DNA of 64,000 nt from a virus. The stretch is taken from IMG/VR virus record IMGVR_UViG_3300031758_000010, positions 62,001 to 126,000 of that record; one strand, 5' to 3'. Shown here piece after piece: positions 18,764 to 26,913 of the stretch; within the stretch, counting starts at the first letter, position 1, and every line of letters starts with the position of its first letter. The notes beneath the pieces were generated by a model that searched no databases, was not told the DNA's origin, and saw nothing but the letters and a program-made list of their open reading frames with translations. A program made the position numbers and the translations under genes.

Positions 18764-19318
18764 ATGAAGTACATTATTTTTATATTCGGAGAGACAGATA
18801 ATCAAGACAAATTTGTTAATTTGTTATGTGACAATATTATTTTGAACATCAATGTTGATTATATAAAGTTTTTTTATGGAGATACCTCTTGTGTGTTTAC
18901 ATTTAAAAGTGAAACACAGTTCGAAGAGGTATCTAAAAAAGTTACTAAAATATTAGAAAAGATTGATATTTCTTATTTCTTGTTACCTTATAGTGATTTT
19001 GAAATTAACGCGAGAATTGATGATGCGACTCTTGAACATTTGTTTGGTAAAGAGTTAGACGAAGAAACACCCGATTCGGATGAGATGGATTTGGTTGAAC
19101 CACAAACTTTTTTCTCAAGACTTGATGAGGCACTGGCAAATATGAAAGATAATATAGAAGATTATGATGATGAGATTGATATTGACATATTACCAAGATT
19201 GAAGAAGAAGAAACCAATAAAAACTCTTGATGAAATTTTGGACCAGATTAACGAAAATGGATTAAATTCGCTCACAGAAGAAGACAAACAACTTTTAGAA
19301 AAATACTCAAACATATAA
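18764..19318 (+). CDS. Hypothetical acidic protein upstream of the sigma factor
   Basis: 184 residues from the ATG at 18764, which lies just downstream of the possible promoter. The first 80 residues look like an alpha/beta domain (MKYIIFIFGE). The C-terminal 30 residues (TLDEILDQI..GLNSLTEEDK) resemble the LDEILDKI-type tail of some Bacteroidota proteins of unknown function. One base separates it from the sigma factor gene, so they are co-transcribed. No function assigned. Confidence 0.6.
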   Translation: MKYIIFIFGETDNQDKFVNLLCDNIILNINVDYIKFFYGDTSCVFTFKSETQFEEVSKKVTKILEKIDISYFLLPYSDFEINARIDDATLEHLFGKELDEETPDSDEMDLVEPQTFFSRLDEALANMKDNIEDYDDEIDIDILPRLKKKKPIKTLDEILDQINENGLNSLTEEDKQLLEKYSNI

Positions 19319-19319
19319 T

Positions 19320-20120
19320 ATGAAAGAAAAAAACACCGGTATTCCAATTAATCAAGAAGAAATTCAACATTACCTAAAAGATATTCGTAAAATTAAGGTT
19401 ATGACCCCCGAGAGGGAACGTGAGTTGGCTAAGATGATTCAATCTGAAAATCTAACCAAACAACAACGAGATGAAATCAACCAAGAAATTTTGGAAGGTA
19501 ATCTCAGGTTTGTTATCACGGTGGCAAAACAATATCAAAATCAAGGTTTGGATTTTCCTGACTTGATTGCCGAGGGTAACTTAGGACTATTGAAAGCCAT
19601 TCAAAACTTTGATTGGAGTAAAAACTTGAGGTTTATATCATATGCGGTTTGGTGGGTTAAACAATCTATCTTACAGTCCCTCAACGACAACGCTCGTACT
19701 ATTCGACTTCCAGTAAATGTGGTTCAGGACCTACAACGAGCAAAGAAAGAGGTGGAATCTAAGGGTGGTAAATTGGATGAGAGATTTGAAATGTTACCGT
19801 CTATTATTGATTTGGATATGAACATCAATGAAGAAGGTGATACTTTGGTTGATGTTATTAAGAACGAAGACGCGGATATGCCTGATGCGGTGTTTAATAA
19901 CAAAGACGTTCTTAAGATGGAACTAGTTGGATTGTTAAACGTTTTGGATGAGAGAGAACGAATAATCATATTGGATTATTTCGGACTATCAGGTACACCA
20001 AGAACACTCGAAGACATAGGGTCTGACTTTAATTTGACGAAAGAGAGAGTACGACAAATTAAAGAAAAGGCTCTAAGAAAACTGAGGAACGAAAGTTCGG
20101 TTTTGTTCGACTACATGTAA
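19320..20120 (+). CDS. Sigma-70 family RNA polymerase sigma factor
   Basis: 266 residues. A region 1.2-like segment (IQHYLKDIRKIKVMTPERE) is followed by region 2 with NLRFVITVAKQYQNQG, DLIAEGNLGLLKAI and FISYAVWWVKQSIL, then a shortened region 3, and region 4 with RTLEDIGSDF and KERVRQIKEKALRKLR. It is closer to primary bacterial sigma factors than to the divergent T4 gp55. It should direct host RNA polymerase to phage promoters. The late-type TATTTAT boxes in this window are a candidate target, but that link is inference. A strong terminator follows. Confidence 0.92.
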   Translation: MKEKNTGIPINQEEIQHYLKDIRKIKVMTPERERELAKMIQSENLTKQQRDEINQEILEGNLRFVITVAKQYQNQGLDFPDLIAEGNLGLLKAIQNFDWSKNLRFISYAVWWVKQSILQSLNDNARTIRLPVNVVQDLQRAKKEVESKGGKLDERFEMLPSIIDLDMNINEEGDTLVDVIKNEDADMPDAVFNNKDVLKMELVGLLNVLDERERIIILDYFGLSGTPRTLEDIGSDFNLTKERVRQIKEKALRKLRNESSVLFDYM

Positions 20121-20127
20121 AAAACAG

Positions 20128-20164
20128 AAAACCTTCTATTTATTATGATAGAAGGTTTTTTATT
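20128..20164 (+). terminator. Rho-independent terminator after the sigma factor
   Basis: A perfect 12-base stem (AAAACCTTCTAT with ATAGAAGGTTTT), an 8-base loop, then a T run. It closes the replication/recombination block. Confidence 0.88.
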
Positions 20165-20185
20165 TTATTTAAAAACTAATTTGAT

Positions 20186-20479
20186 ATGAAAAATTTTTTA
20201 AACATTTTGGATGTGTGGGGAGTTAGATTAATGACCCTATTAATTCTTATTATTTTTATGAAAACTTGTTCTACAAACTCTCGAGTAGATAAGGTTAAAA
20301 CACAAGTACAATTAAACAATGCAAAAATAGATTCTTTGACCATTGAGTTGAGAAAAGAAATCAGAATCGAAGGTCTCGAAACTGAAAGAAGAATGATTCA
20401 ATCAACTGACAGAGACATCATGGATGTAAATAGACAGGGTAAAATTGGAGAGATAATCGACAGTTTAAGAGCCCAATGA
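20186..20479 (+). CDS. Membrane-anchored coiled-coil protein
   Basis: 97 residues: one N-terminal membrane segment (about 10-28, ending FMKTCSTN) and a helical, probably periplasmic remainder. It overlaps the next gene by four bases (ATGA). Position at the start of the amidase cassette and topology (N-terminal anchor plus helix) resemble inner-membrane spanin or holin accessory proteins, but no family match is evident. Confidence 0.6.
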   Translation: MKNFLNILDVWGVRLMTLLILIIFMKTCSTNSRVDKVKTQVQLNNAKIDSLTIELRKEIRIEGLETERRMIQSTDRDIMDVNRQGKIGEIIDSLRAQ

Positions 20480-21216
20480 TAAAGAAATCTTTACAGTGGA
20501 TTAAGGATAATCCAAACAGAACAATGTTCTTGGTCCCAATTATATTGGTAGCCGGAATATCAATCTCTCACGTAGTTGCATGGTACGATATCGCCAATCC
20601 AATTAATTGGGCAATTTATCTTTCAATCGCAATCGAGGTAGGTGCGATGACAGCTCTTGTTGCGGCAACAAATAAAATAAAGGGTGGAGTTTGGTTTATG
20701 TTTGGATTGGTCACCTTAATACAAATGATAGGTAATATTTTTTATTCGTATAAAGAAATCGATGCTAATAGTGAATTGTTCAAAGCATGGGTGGAGTTAA
20801 CCTCACCACTTTGGGAGGCTTTAGGGTCCGATACGAATGATGTTATCTCACTAAAAAGATGGTTGGCGTTTTTAGAAGGGGGGTTACTTCCGATAATTTC
20901 ATTAACATCATTACACTTCTTTACAAAATATGATAGTGGTAAAAAGTCTGAAGTAGTTGTTGAAGAAAAGTTTGTTGAGATAGAAAAAATAGTTGAAGTC
21001 GAAAAGATTGTAGAAGTACCGGTTGAGGTAGAAAAAATTGTTGAAAAAGTAATTGAAGTACCGGTTGAGGTTGAGAAAATTGTAGAGGTTCCTGTCGAAG
21101 TTGAAAAAATAGTTGAAAGAATAGTGGAAGTTCCGGTTGAAAATAAGTTAGATGAAGTGATTGAAGAACCAACAGAAACTGATTCACAGGTAAAAAGACT
21201 AACCTACAGAAAATAA
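20476..21216 (+). CDS. Multi-pass membrane protein with VEKIVEVPVE-repeat tail
   Basis: 246 residues. Four hydrophobic segments (about 17-36, 43-62, 68-88 and 135-152) are followed by a tail of repeated EKIVE(V/K) and VPVEVEKIVE units (about 165-225), then a short basic end. In the lysis-type cassette beside the amidase, so a holin-like or scaffold role is possible. The tail is charged, helical and repetitive and would probably be cytoplasmic. No family recognised. Confidence 0.65.
   Translation: MIKKSLQWIKDNPNRTMFLVPIILVAGISISHVVAWYDIANPINWAIYLSIAIEVGAMTALVAATNKIKGGVWFMFGLVTLIQMIGNIFYSYKEIDANSELFKAWVELTSPLWEALGSDTNDVISLKRWLAFLEGGLLPIISLTSLHFFTKYDSGKKSEVVVEEKFVEIEKIVEVEKIVEVPVEVEKIVEKVIEVPVEVEKIVEVPVEVEKIVERIVEVPVENKLDEVIEEPTETDSQVKRLTYRK
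20955..21142 (+). repeat. In-frame VEKIVEVPVE tandem repeat
   Basis: Imperfect direct repeats encoding 10-residue units such as VEVPVEVEKI, within the membrane protein gene. The DNA copies differ at synonymous sites, so the repeat is kept at protein level. Confidence 0.75.
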
Positions 21217-21236
21217 ATCACAAATTGTGATATATT

Positions 21237-21842
21237 ATGATAGAAGTTATCAAATACGGTGATTTCAAGCCGACAGGTAAACAGAAGAAAAAACAACAAA
21301 TTATATTACAACACACCTCAAGAAATATTGAGGAATATCTCCTTAGTTTGAAATATAGATTTAACGGTGGGTATAAAAAAATACCTAACTACGTTGTCAG
21401 TCGAGATGGAAAGATATTACAACTTTTAGAAAACGAATCTCACTCTAAAATATTTTCTGAAGAAAACATAAACAGAAATTCCATAATTATTTCATTGGAA
21501 AATTTGGGATGGTTAGAAAAAGAACCATTAAATAATCAATATGTTAACTGGATTGGAGATATTTATAAGGGTGACGCTTATGAAAAAAAATGGAGAGACT
21601 ATTTTTTTTGGCAACCTTATACCGAAACTCAAATAGAATACACTGCTAAATTGTGTAGAAAAATTTTAGATGAGACAGGAATACCAAGAGAGGTTGTGGA
21701 ACATAACACACGTATAAATGGAGTTGAGAAATTTAGAGGGGTAACCTCAAAAAGTAATTTCGATAGTGTTTTTACTGATTTGAGTCCGGCCTTTAATTTT
21801 GAAACATTTTTAAAATATTTGAATGATGAACAATTCACATGA
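21237..21842 (+). CDS. N-acetylmuramoyl-L-alanine amidase-like endolysin (PGRP fold)
   Basis: 201 residues without a signal peptide. IILQHTSRN (about residue 24) gives the first metal-binding His, YVVSRDGKILQLL is the typical next strand, and VEHNTRING (about 157) the second His. The C-terminal metal position is not obvious: the TDLSPAFNF segment aligns with the DPG(P)AF region but without Cys or His. It should cleave the MurNAc-L-Ala bond. No signal peptide means it needs a holin, consistent with membrane genes on both sides. Confidence 0.75.
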   Translation: MIEVIKYGDFKPTGKQKKKQQIILQHTSRNIEEYLLSLKYRFNGGYKKIPNYVVSRDGKILQLLENESHSKIFSEENINRNSIIISLENLGWLEKEPLNNQYVNWIGDIYKGDAYEKKWRDYFFWQPYTETQIEYTAKLCRKILDETGIPREVVEHNTRINGVEKFRGVTSKSNFDSVFTDLSPAFNFETFLKYLNDEQFT

Positions 21843-22431
21843 TGAAATTAAAAAATTATTAAAAGCTTCGAGGAGTATGCTCTCGAATAATACCATCAAC
21901 GAACAGATAAGTGAGATTAAGAATAGATATGGTATTATTACAGAACAGGGTTCGGACTTAGCGTCAGATAACATCACTAAAAAAATGAATATTGCTAAGT
22001 CTGTTGAGGATAAAATCGAAGACGATACTGAACCCGACAGAGATAAAAGTCAGGGTTATAGAATATCAGGGGGAATAATGGTTTTACACGGAAAAGATTC
22101 CTCAGATTTAGAATTGACAACCGACGATAAAATCGCGTTCCAAGAAACAATGGATGAGTTTGTTAATGAGGTATCAGACTTGGTAGATTTTAATAAATTA
22201 AACGTATATCCAAACAATGTTGAATGGTCAGGAAAAATTATCGATTTTGATATTGAATTTTTCTTTTCAATAGGTGAAGACGGAGGAATGTACATTAATG
22301 GAGATATGATTAAGGCTGATGAAAATTTTGTGGAGATGATTAATAAGTTAAAAACTTATTATGATAAGTTCAAGTCAAAATGGGCTAAAGTTTTGGCTTC
22401 ACGTAAAAAAACAAATAAGGTAGAAAAATGA
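21823..22431 (+). CDS. Hypothetical protein, possible internal-virion tag
   Basis: About 202 residues (ATG at 21823 or 21826), overlapping the end of the amidase gene. The N-terminus is an amphipathic leader ending SNNTINE-Q, and an IITE-Q follows about 15 residues later; both fit the (I/L)xE pattern seen in many proteins here. The rest is acidic alpha/beta with no recognised family. It overlaps the next gene by four bases (ATGA). Confidence 0.6.
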   Translation: MMNNSHDEIKKLLKASRSMLSNNTINEQISEIKNRYGIITEQGSDLASDNITKKMNIAKSVEDKIEDDTEPDRDKSQGYRISGGIMVLHGKDSSDLELTTDDKIAFQETMDEFVNEVSDLVDFNKLNVYPNNVEWSGKIIDFDIEFFFSIGEDGGMYINGDMIKADENFVEMINKLKTYYDKFKSKWAKVLASRKKTNKVEK

Positions 22432-22775
22432 ACGAAATTTTAAAAACAGTATTGTTATTTGTTATAGTAGCTTTGGTGGGATATTCAGTTTTCTTGACTA
22501 ATGGTATAAAAACTGATGTTCAATCGCACTATGATAAGATTGATAGTTTACAAATATCTATAGATTCCGCAACGGCTGTAAACTCAATGATAGACGAAAA
22601 ATTACTAAAATTAGATGCCGACATAAACAATGTGACTAACGAAATTTTGGCGGTAGACCAAACAATAAACGATATTAAAATTCAAACAAATGGTAAGGTT
22701 ATTAATGTTGATAAGTATACTCATACTGAGCTTAAAAAGTTTTTCTCAAAAAGATACAACTCAGCTGGAAATTAG
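22428..22775 (+). CDS. N-anchored coiled-coil protein, i-spanin-like
   Basis: 115 residues: an N-terminal membrane segment (ILKTVLLFVIVALVGYSVFL) followed by a coiled-coil, and a C-terminal YTHTELKKFFSKRY patch. This is the topology of an inner-membrane spanin. Its last 86 bases also encode the signal peptide of the next gene in another frame, recalling nested Rz/Rz1 genes. No lipobox is visible in the partner, so the spanin reading is tentative. Confidence 0.6.
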   Translation: MNEILKTVLLFVIVALVGYSVFLTNGIKTDVQSHYDKIDSLQISIDSATAVNSMIDEKLLKLDADINNVTNEILAVDQTINDIKIQTNGKVINVDKYTHTELKKFFSKRYNSAGN

Positions 22776-23094
22776 TACTCAGACTGCACGACTGATTATA
22801 AAAGATTTAATTAAGTATGATGGATGTAAAGACGAGTTGACTCAAGCTTATATAAAAATTGGAAAGCTTGAAGAAAGAGAATCTCTTAAAGACACCATGA
22901 TAACTTATTTGGAAAAGAAAGATTCAACATACCAATTTATTATTCAACAAAAAGATGGTCAAATAGTTGAGTACGGTAAAGTAAATACAAAACTCCAAAG
23001 TGAATTGGACTCTAAGAATAAACAATTCAAATGGTATAAACGAGGTACTATCGCAGGAGGAGTATTTCTTATACTATTACTATTAGCAATTTAA
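22690..23094 (+). CDS. Secreted or membrane coiled-coil protein nested in the previous gene
   Basis: 134 residues. The N-terminal hydrophobic segment (MLISILILSLKSFSQ) looks like a signal peptide, followed by coiled coil and a C-terminal membrane helix (GTIAGGVFLILLLLAI). The start lies inside the upstream gene in another frame (86-base overlap). With the upstream gene it forms a spanin-like or tail-lysin accessory pair. Such two-ended membrane/coiled-coil proteins are common beside phage lysis genes in Bacteroidota phages. Confidence 0.65.
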   Translation: MVRLLMLISILILSLKSFSQKDTTQLEISTQTARLIIKDLIKYDGCKDELTQAYIKIGKLEERESLKDTMITYLEKKDSTYQFIIQQKDGQIVEYGKVNTKLQSELDSKNKQFKWYKRGTIAGGVFLILLLLAI

Positions 23095-23096
23095 CT

Positions 23097-23342
23097 ATGG
23101 CACTTTCAGATTCAGATAAAAAACAAATAGAAGTTATGATTCGAAAGGAAATTAAGGATTTCATCGGAAGTAACACTATGAGACAGTATGAGGATAAGAT
23201 TTTAGAATTAGTGTCTAAAGAAATCCGTAGAGGTAAACTTGAAAGTGACACTAAAGAAATAGTAATAAAAGTCTTCAGAGAGTTCTACAATTTTATGTGG
23301 TCTCAACGAGGATATTGGGAACCAAGATTAAAAAATGCGTAA
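23097..23342 (+). CDS. Small helical protein
   Basis: 81 residues, mostly charged helix (KKQIEVMIRKEIKDFI, KEIVIKVFREFYNFMW), ending RGYWEPRLKNA. Small proteins of this type occur near virion genes in large phages, but I cannot name a function. It overlaps the next gene by eight bases. Confidence 0.6.
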   Translation: MALSDSDKKQIEVMIRKEIKDFIGSNTMRQYEDKILELVSKEIRRGKLESDTKEIVIKVFREFYNFMWSQRGYWEPRLKNA

Positions 23343-24270
23343 AATTAAATTAACCGAGAATATTCTCAAGCAACTTTCTTCAAAAATTTCAGACAATATT
23401 TTGTCTAATTCTAATATTATGTCAACAAATCCTATCGAAGGAATGAAAGACATTAATGTTTTACAAAAAAAGATAGAGAGTAATGAGGAAATTGAAGAAA
23501 AATGGTCTGAAAAATACAAAAAAAGTATAGATTGTAACAATCCCAAAGGATTTAGCCAAAAAGCCCATTGCCAAGGAAGAAAAAAGAAAGTAAAGGAAGA
23601 GATTGAAGAATCTGAAGTTAAAGACATAAAACTGTATGACTTGGCAAAACAACATTCTAAAAGTGATTCTACTGAAAAAATTTCCAAAATATATAATATT
23701 CTCAAGAGACAACTTAAAAAAGGGATGAAAGTTGAAATGGAACATGAGATGGGTCTTAAAAAGGCTAAGAAAATTGCAATGGACCACCTTAAGGAAGACC
23801 CAAAATATTATGATAAACTAGAGAAGATAGAGAATAAGGAAGCGACTGGTGCAGGGGTGGCCGGAGGTTTTGTTGGACCTGTAGGATTTAATCCTGATAG
23901 TGATTTTGTTAAGAAAAGCTTTAAAGAGACTCCTAAAAAAATTGAATCAAATGAAGCCACGGGCGCTTCCTCAGCTGGCGCATATGACGCTCCTGGATTT
24001 GAAGATGTTAATATGAAAGGTAATCATGAACGTGGTTCAGGTAAGTCGTTCAAAAAAACACAGATACCCCAAGGAAAGTTCGTTCAAGTAAAAAAGAAAT
24101 GTAAAAAGTTTCCTTATTGTAATCAAGGAGATATTAAAGCTTTAAACATATTTGAAAATAACACTCTCAACAAGGTTATTAAAGATGTTAGTAAAAAGTA
24201 TAACATCAGTGAACAGGTCGTTAAAAATATTATAGAGTACGAATATAATTTGATAAAAGATAAACTATAA
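23335..24270 (+). CDS. Probable internal virion protein with N-terminal KLTE tag
   Basis: 311 residues starting MRKIKLTE-NILKQL, a short (I/L)xE tag. Later a DCNNPKGFSQKAHCQGRKK segment (about 65) and an EMEHEMGLKKAKKIAMDHLKE-type segment (about 135), which I recall from conserved phage and giant-virus proteins (DUF5661/DUF5872 style). Two Gly/Ala-rich EATGA(S/G) segments follow, and a basic C-terminal region. The mix of tag, basic and low-complexity segments fits a DNA-associated capsid-internal protein. Function inferred. Confidence 0.6.
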   Translation: MRKIKLTENILKQLSSKISDNILSNSNIMSTNPIEGMKDINVLQKKIESNEEIEEKWSEKYKKSIDCNNPKGFSQKAHCQGRKKKVKEEIEESEVKDIKLYDLAKQHSKSDSTEKISKIYNILKRQLKKGMKVEMEHEMGLKKAKKIAMDHLKEDPKYYDKLEKIENKEATGAGVAGGFVGPVGFNPDSDFVKKSFKETPKKIESNEATGASSAGAYDAPGFEDVNMKGNHERGSGKSFKKTQIPQGKFVQVKKKCKKFPYCNQGDIKALNIFENNTLNKVIKDVSKKYNISEQVVKNIIEYEYNLIKDKL

Positions 24271-24283
24271 CGTAAAAATTAGA

Positions 24284-24291
24284 TATTTATA
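24284..24291 (+). promoter_or_regulatory. Late-type promoter box TATTTATA before 24306
   Basis: TATTTATA 14 bases before the ATG at 24306. Confidence 0.55.
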
Positions 24292-24305
24292 AATAAAAAA
24301 ATCGC

Positions 24306-25523
24306 ATGAAAAAGTCTTTAAACAACTATATTAATTCGTTAGTAAATAAAATTATTAACGAAACTATTGAAGAAAGAGCTGACGAATTAGTTACAAAATT
24401 AACCGAAGGTGATAAAATGGTTTGTGAACAATGTGGTGGAGAAACGAGAGAGGGAATTTGTGAACAGTGTTCATCTGGTTCTATGAATGAAACTGATAAT
24501 TTTGACTATGTTGCTGAAGAAGAGGAATTTGGTTCAGACCCGGCAGGTATGATTGATAAATTCTGTGATACAAGTAGTGATGAATATAATAAAGCTGCTT
24601 GTAAATATCATGAAGAAAGATTTATGGGTGGTGAAGTAAGTGAAAAATTACACGGTGGGCAGAAAAAAATTGATGTTGCAGAACCTAAAGGTAAAATTAC
24701 AGGTGCTGACTTCAAAAAATTAAGAAGCATGAAAAAAGAAACTGATGAAGAAGTTGAAGAAGGTAATGCTTTTACAGGCGCTTTGGCTAATGCTAAAGAA
24801 GAAGGATATGAAACTTTTGAAGTTGATGGTAAAAAGTATAATGTTAAAGAATCTATTAGAATGACAGAAAGTGAAATGATTGATTTCATTGAAAAAATTG
24901 TTTTGCAGGAGGAGGAAAAATTAAAGTCTATGGGTAAAACTAAAGGTCTTAATGTTTATCAAAAGGCCCACACCGCTTCAGGAAAGGAAAATAAAGAATA
25001 CTTACAATCTGTCGTTAAAAAAATGAAGGATTATTTGAAAGATGGTTCTAAAGGAGAATATGATATGAATCCTGAAATATTTCCAAAGGGAAACGGAGAG
25101 TTAGCTAAGATGGATAAAAAGGCTTACACACCTTCAGATGCGGTTAAAGATTATACAGATAATTTTATAGCTGCGGGATTAGAAAATCTTGATTATGATG
25201 AAATTCATCCTAATGAGGATTGGGTTGATGACAATGTTGAGGGTTCTTCAAGAACTGGAAACAATCCTGAATGGGTAAATACAGGTAAATCTGATGTTAA
25301 CAAAAAAAGAAATAAAATTAGAAAAGACAACATGTTAGCGAAGGTTAAAAGAAAAGCTTACAATAAGTCACCACAACCAGTCGTTCAAGACACTCAAGAT
25401 GGAGAAAAGGCTAATAAGATTTTGATGAAATTGGAGTCAGTTGATGAAAAAACCACAAAACAAATAAATGAAGAGTTTGAAAGAATGAAAAATTTAATTG
25501 GTTATAATCAAAAGACTCAATAA
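24306..25523 (+). CDS. Probable internal virion protein with zinc-ribbon and two tag-like motifs
   Basis: 405 residues. N-terminal amphipathic leader MKKSLNNYINSLVNKIINE-T ends in IxE. A Cys4 ribbon follows (CEQCGGE and CEQCSSG, about 39-58). At about 178 there is an internal IRMTESEMIDFIEKIV, resembling the tag of other proteins. The rest is Lys/Glu-rich and probably flexible. It has its own late-type box. Likely a late-made virion protein; the internal motif may be a second cleavage site. No enzyme motif. Confidence 0.6.
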   Translation: MKKSLNNYINSLVNKIINETIEERADELVTKLTEGDKMVCEQCGGETREGICEQCSSGSMNETDNFDYVAEEEEFGSDPAGMIDKFCDTSSDEYNKAACKYHEERFMGGEVSEKLHGGQKKIDVAEPKGKITGADFKKLRSMKKETDEEVEEGNAFTGALANAKEEGYETFEVDGKKYNVKESIRMTESEMIDFIEKIVLQEEEKLKSMGKTKGLNVYQKAHTASGKENKEYLQSVVKKMKDYLKDGSKGEYDMNPEIFPKGNGELAKMDKKAYTPSDAVKDYTDNFIAAGLENLDYDEIHPNEDWVDDNVEGSSRTGNNPEWVNTGKSDVNKKRNKIRKDNMLAKVKRKAYNKSPQPVVQDTQDGEKANKILMKLESVDEKTTKQINEEFERMKNLIGYNQKTQ

Positions 25524-25551
25524 TATACATTAAAAATATCTTAACTATATT

Positions 25552-25578
25552 TTATCCATAAGAGTTTCTTATGGATAA
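25552..25578 (+). promoter_or_regulatory. Hairpin enclosing the start codon of the 25571 gene
   Basis: A perfect 11-base stem (TTATCCATAAG with CTTATGGATAA), 5-base loop, then a run of T. The ATG at 25571 is inside the right arm. It could act as a translation control or as a weak terminator (only three G-C pairs). Confidence 0.6.
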
Positions 25579-26038
25579 TTTTTTTAATTACGTTACAAAA
25601 CAGGTTAGCCCTGAAGAAGTTGATTTATGGTTCAAAAGTAACAACATAATTCCTGAAAAATTGGAATTGTTCTCTGATTTTTGTAGGTCATTAAATGAGT
25701 TAATAATCGAGACTTATTTAGGAGAAACGGATTCACCGAATGAAACAAAAGTTAATATGTCTGAAGAGGATAAGATTAATCACTTTATTTGGTGCTGGAA
25801 TAAAGTCATAGATAACTTTTTAAAAGAAAACATCAAGTTCAGCAAAAAAGGAGAACACTTCGATTACATGGTTTCATTTTTCGAAGAAATATTCTACAAA
25901 CAAGAAAATAAAAAAGTAAGAGATTCAGTTACTGATTTTTTTGAAGACCTTTTTGATTTGAAAACACCGTTCACCAAATCTGATTTGGACATGATAAGTA
26001 CTGTCTATAAAAGTCTCGATAAAAATATGAATAAATAA
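25571..26038 (+). CDS. Conserved-type phage protein of unknown function
   Basis: 155 residues, acidic and helical, starting MDNFFNYVTKQVSPEEVDLW. No signal peptide or membrane segment. The start codon lies in a perfect hairpin, suggesting control of translation. Located among probable virion genes. Function unknown. Confidence 0.6.
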   Translation: MDNFFNYVTKQVSPEEVDLWFKSNNIIPEKLELFSDFCRSLNELIIETYLGETDSPNETKVNMSEEDKINHFIWCWNKVIDNFLKENIKFSKKGEHFDYMVSFFEEIFYKQENKKVRDSVTDFFEDLFDLKTPFTKSDLDMISTVYKSLDKNMNK

Positions 26039-26116
26039 AAAAATTGTTTTTCTCTTTACTACTATCAAGGAAAAATTAATATTAATTATTATAATAAATT
26101 TGTAAAAATAATTACG

Positions 26117-26299
26117 ATGGAAACTTTAGAAAAAATCAAATCACTGACAGAAGAACTGTCAATGGATGCGACCAAATTCTTCAAAGGTAATAAAAGTGCT
26201 GGGACAAGAGCTAGAAAATCTGCTCAAGAACTTAAGGCTTTGTTACAAACCTTGAGAGGTGAAATTTTGGAAGAAAGAAAAAAAACTGATAATGCTTAA
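26117..26299 (+). CDS. Histone H1-like DNA-binding protein (Hc1 type)
   Basis: 60 residues matching the small Bacteroidota histone H1-like proteins: METLEKIKSL start, DATKFFKGNKSAGTRARKSA core (about 17-36), then QELKALLQTLR. The family binds DNA non-specifically and condenses the nucleoid. In a phage it could compact its own genome or displace host nucleoid proteins. An AT-rich leader precedes it with TAAATTTG at about 26095, a possible -7 element without a clear -33. It overlaps the next gene by 8 bases. Confidence 0.8.
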   Translation: METLEKIKSLTEELSMDATKFFKGNKSAGTRARKSAQELKALLQTLRGEILEERKKTDNA

Positions 26300-26477
26300 T
26301 ATAGATAATTTATTTTTTTTCATTTTCATTTTTTCAGTTTTAGTTGTTTTAAGAACAACAGTTAGGTTAATAGGCGCCCTGTCACAAAACTCTGAAACAA
26401 GAGTTATTAAAAGTGATAGGGAGCTTGTTATCCTCGGATTAACAATATCATACATCATAACTTACTTATTTCGATAA
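26292..26477 (+). CDS. Small two-helix membrane protein
   Basis: 61 residues from the ATG at 26292: two hydrophobic segments (about 7-24 and 45-60) separated by a polar loop. It overlaps the histone-like gene by 8 bases. Unknown function. Confidence 0.6.
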   Translation: MLNIDNLFFFIFIFSVLVVLRTTVRLIGALSQNSETRVIKSDRELVILGLTISYIITYLFR

Positions 26478-26481
26478 TCAT

Positions 26482-26913
26482 ATGAGTCTATATAAAGAAT
26501 TTTCAAGTTTATTTCCTTATTTACAATCGGTTAGGAAGTTAAAAAACTATTTAAGTTTTGATGTAAGTTTTCCTGAATCATGGAAGTTACCCAAAAAGTA
26601 TGTTGAAGAGGATAAAATCCTACAACAAGAATCACAAACACCGGGTGAAAAACTATTCTCATTTGTTTCTGAGTTTAATGAAGAAGAAGTAGAGAGAGTA
26701 TCCGGAAATGTTAAAAATATTATCAATTATAATTTGGAAAGAGAAGAAAAAGAAAGATTATTCCAATCCAAAGTTGACGAGTTAAAAAATGTATTTGAAA
26801 AACAAAGTCTAACAAATTTAAAAAATCTCAAATTTGATATTAAGTCAACACAAACTTTAGAATTAGAAGACAATGAAGACGAGCTCAAAACAACTGCAGT
26901 GGCTACAAAGTGA
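26482..26913 (+). CDS. Hypothetical helical protein
   Basis: 143 residues, MSLYKEFSSLFPYLQSVRKL start with a Pro-rich PESWKLPKKY segment, then Glu/Lys-rich coiled coil. It overlaps the next small gene by 41 bases. Possibly a structural or assembly protein, by position only. Confidence 0.6.
   Translation: MSLYKEFSSLFPYLQSVRKLKNYLSFDVSFPESWKLPKKYVEEDKILQQESQTPGEKLFSFVSEFNEEEVERVSGNVKNIINYNLEREEKERLFQSKVDELKNVFEKQSLTNLKNLKFDIKSTQTLELEDNEDELKTTAVATK

Noticed and set aside
21215-21229. Palindrome ATCACAA-A-TTGTGAT before the amidase gene
   Set aside because: Looks like an operator half-site pair, but it is a single 15-base copy without promoter context; too weak to call.
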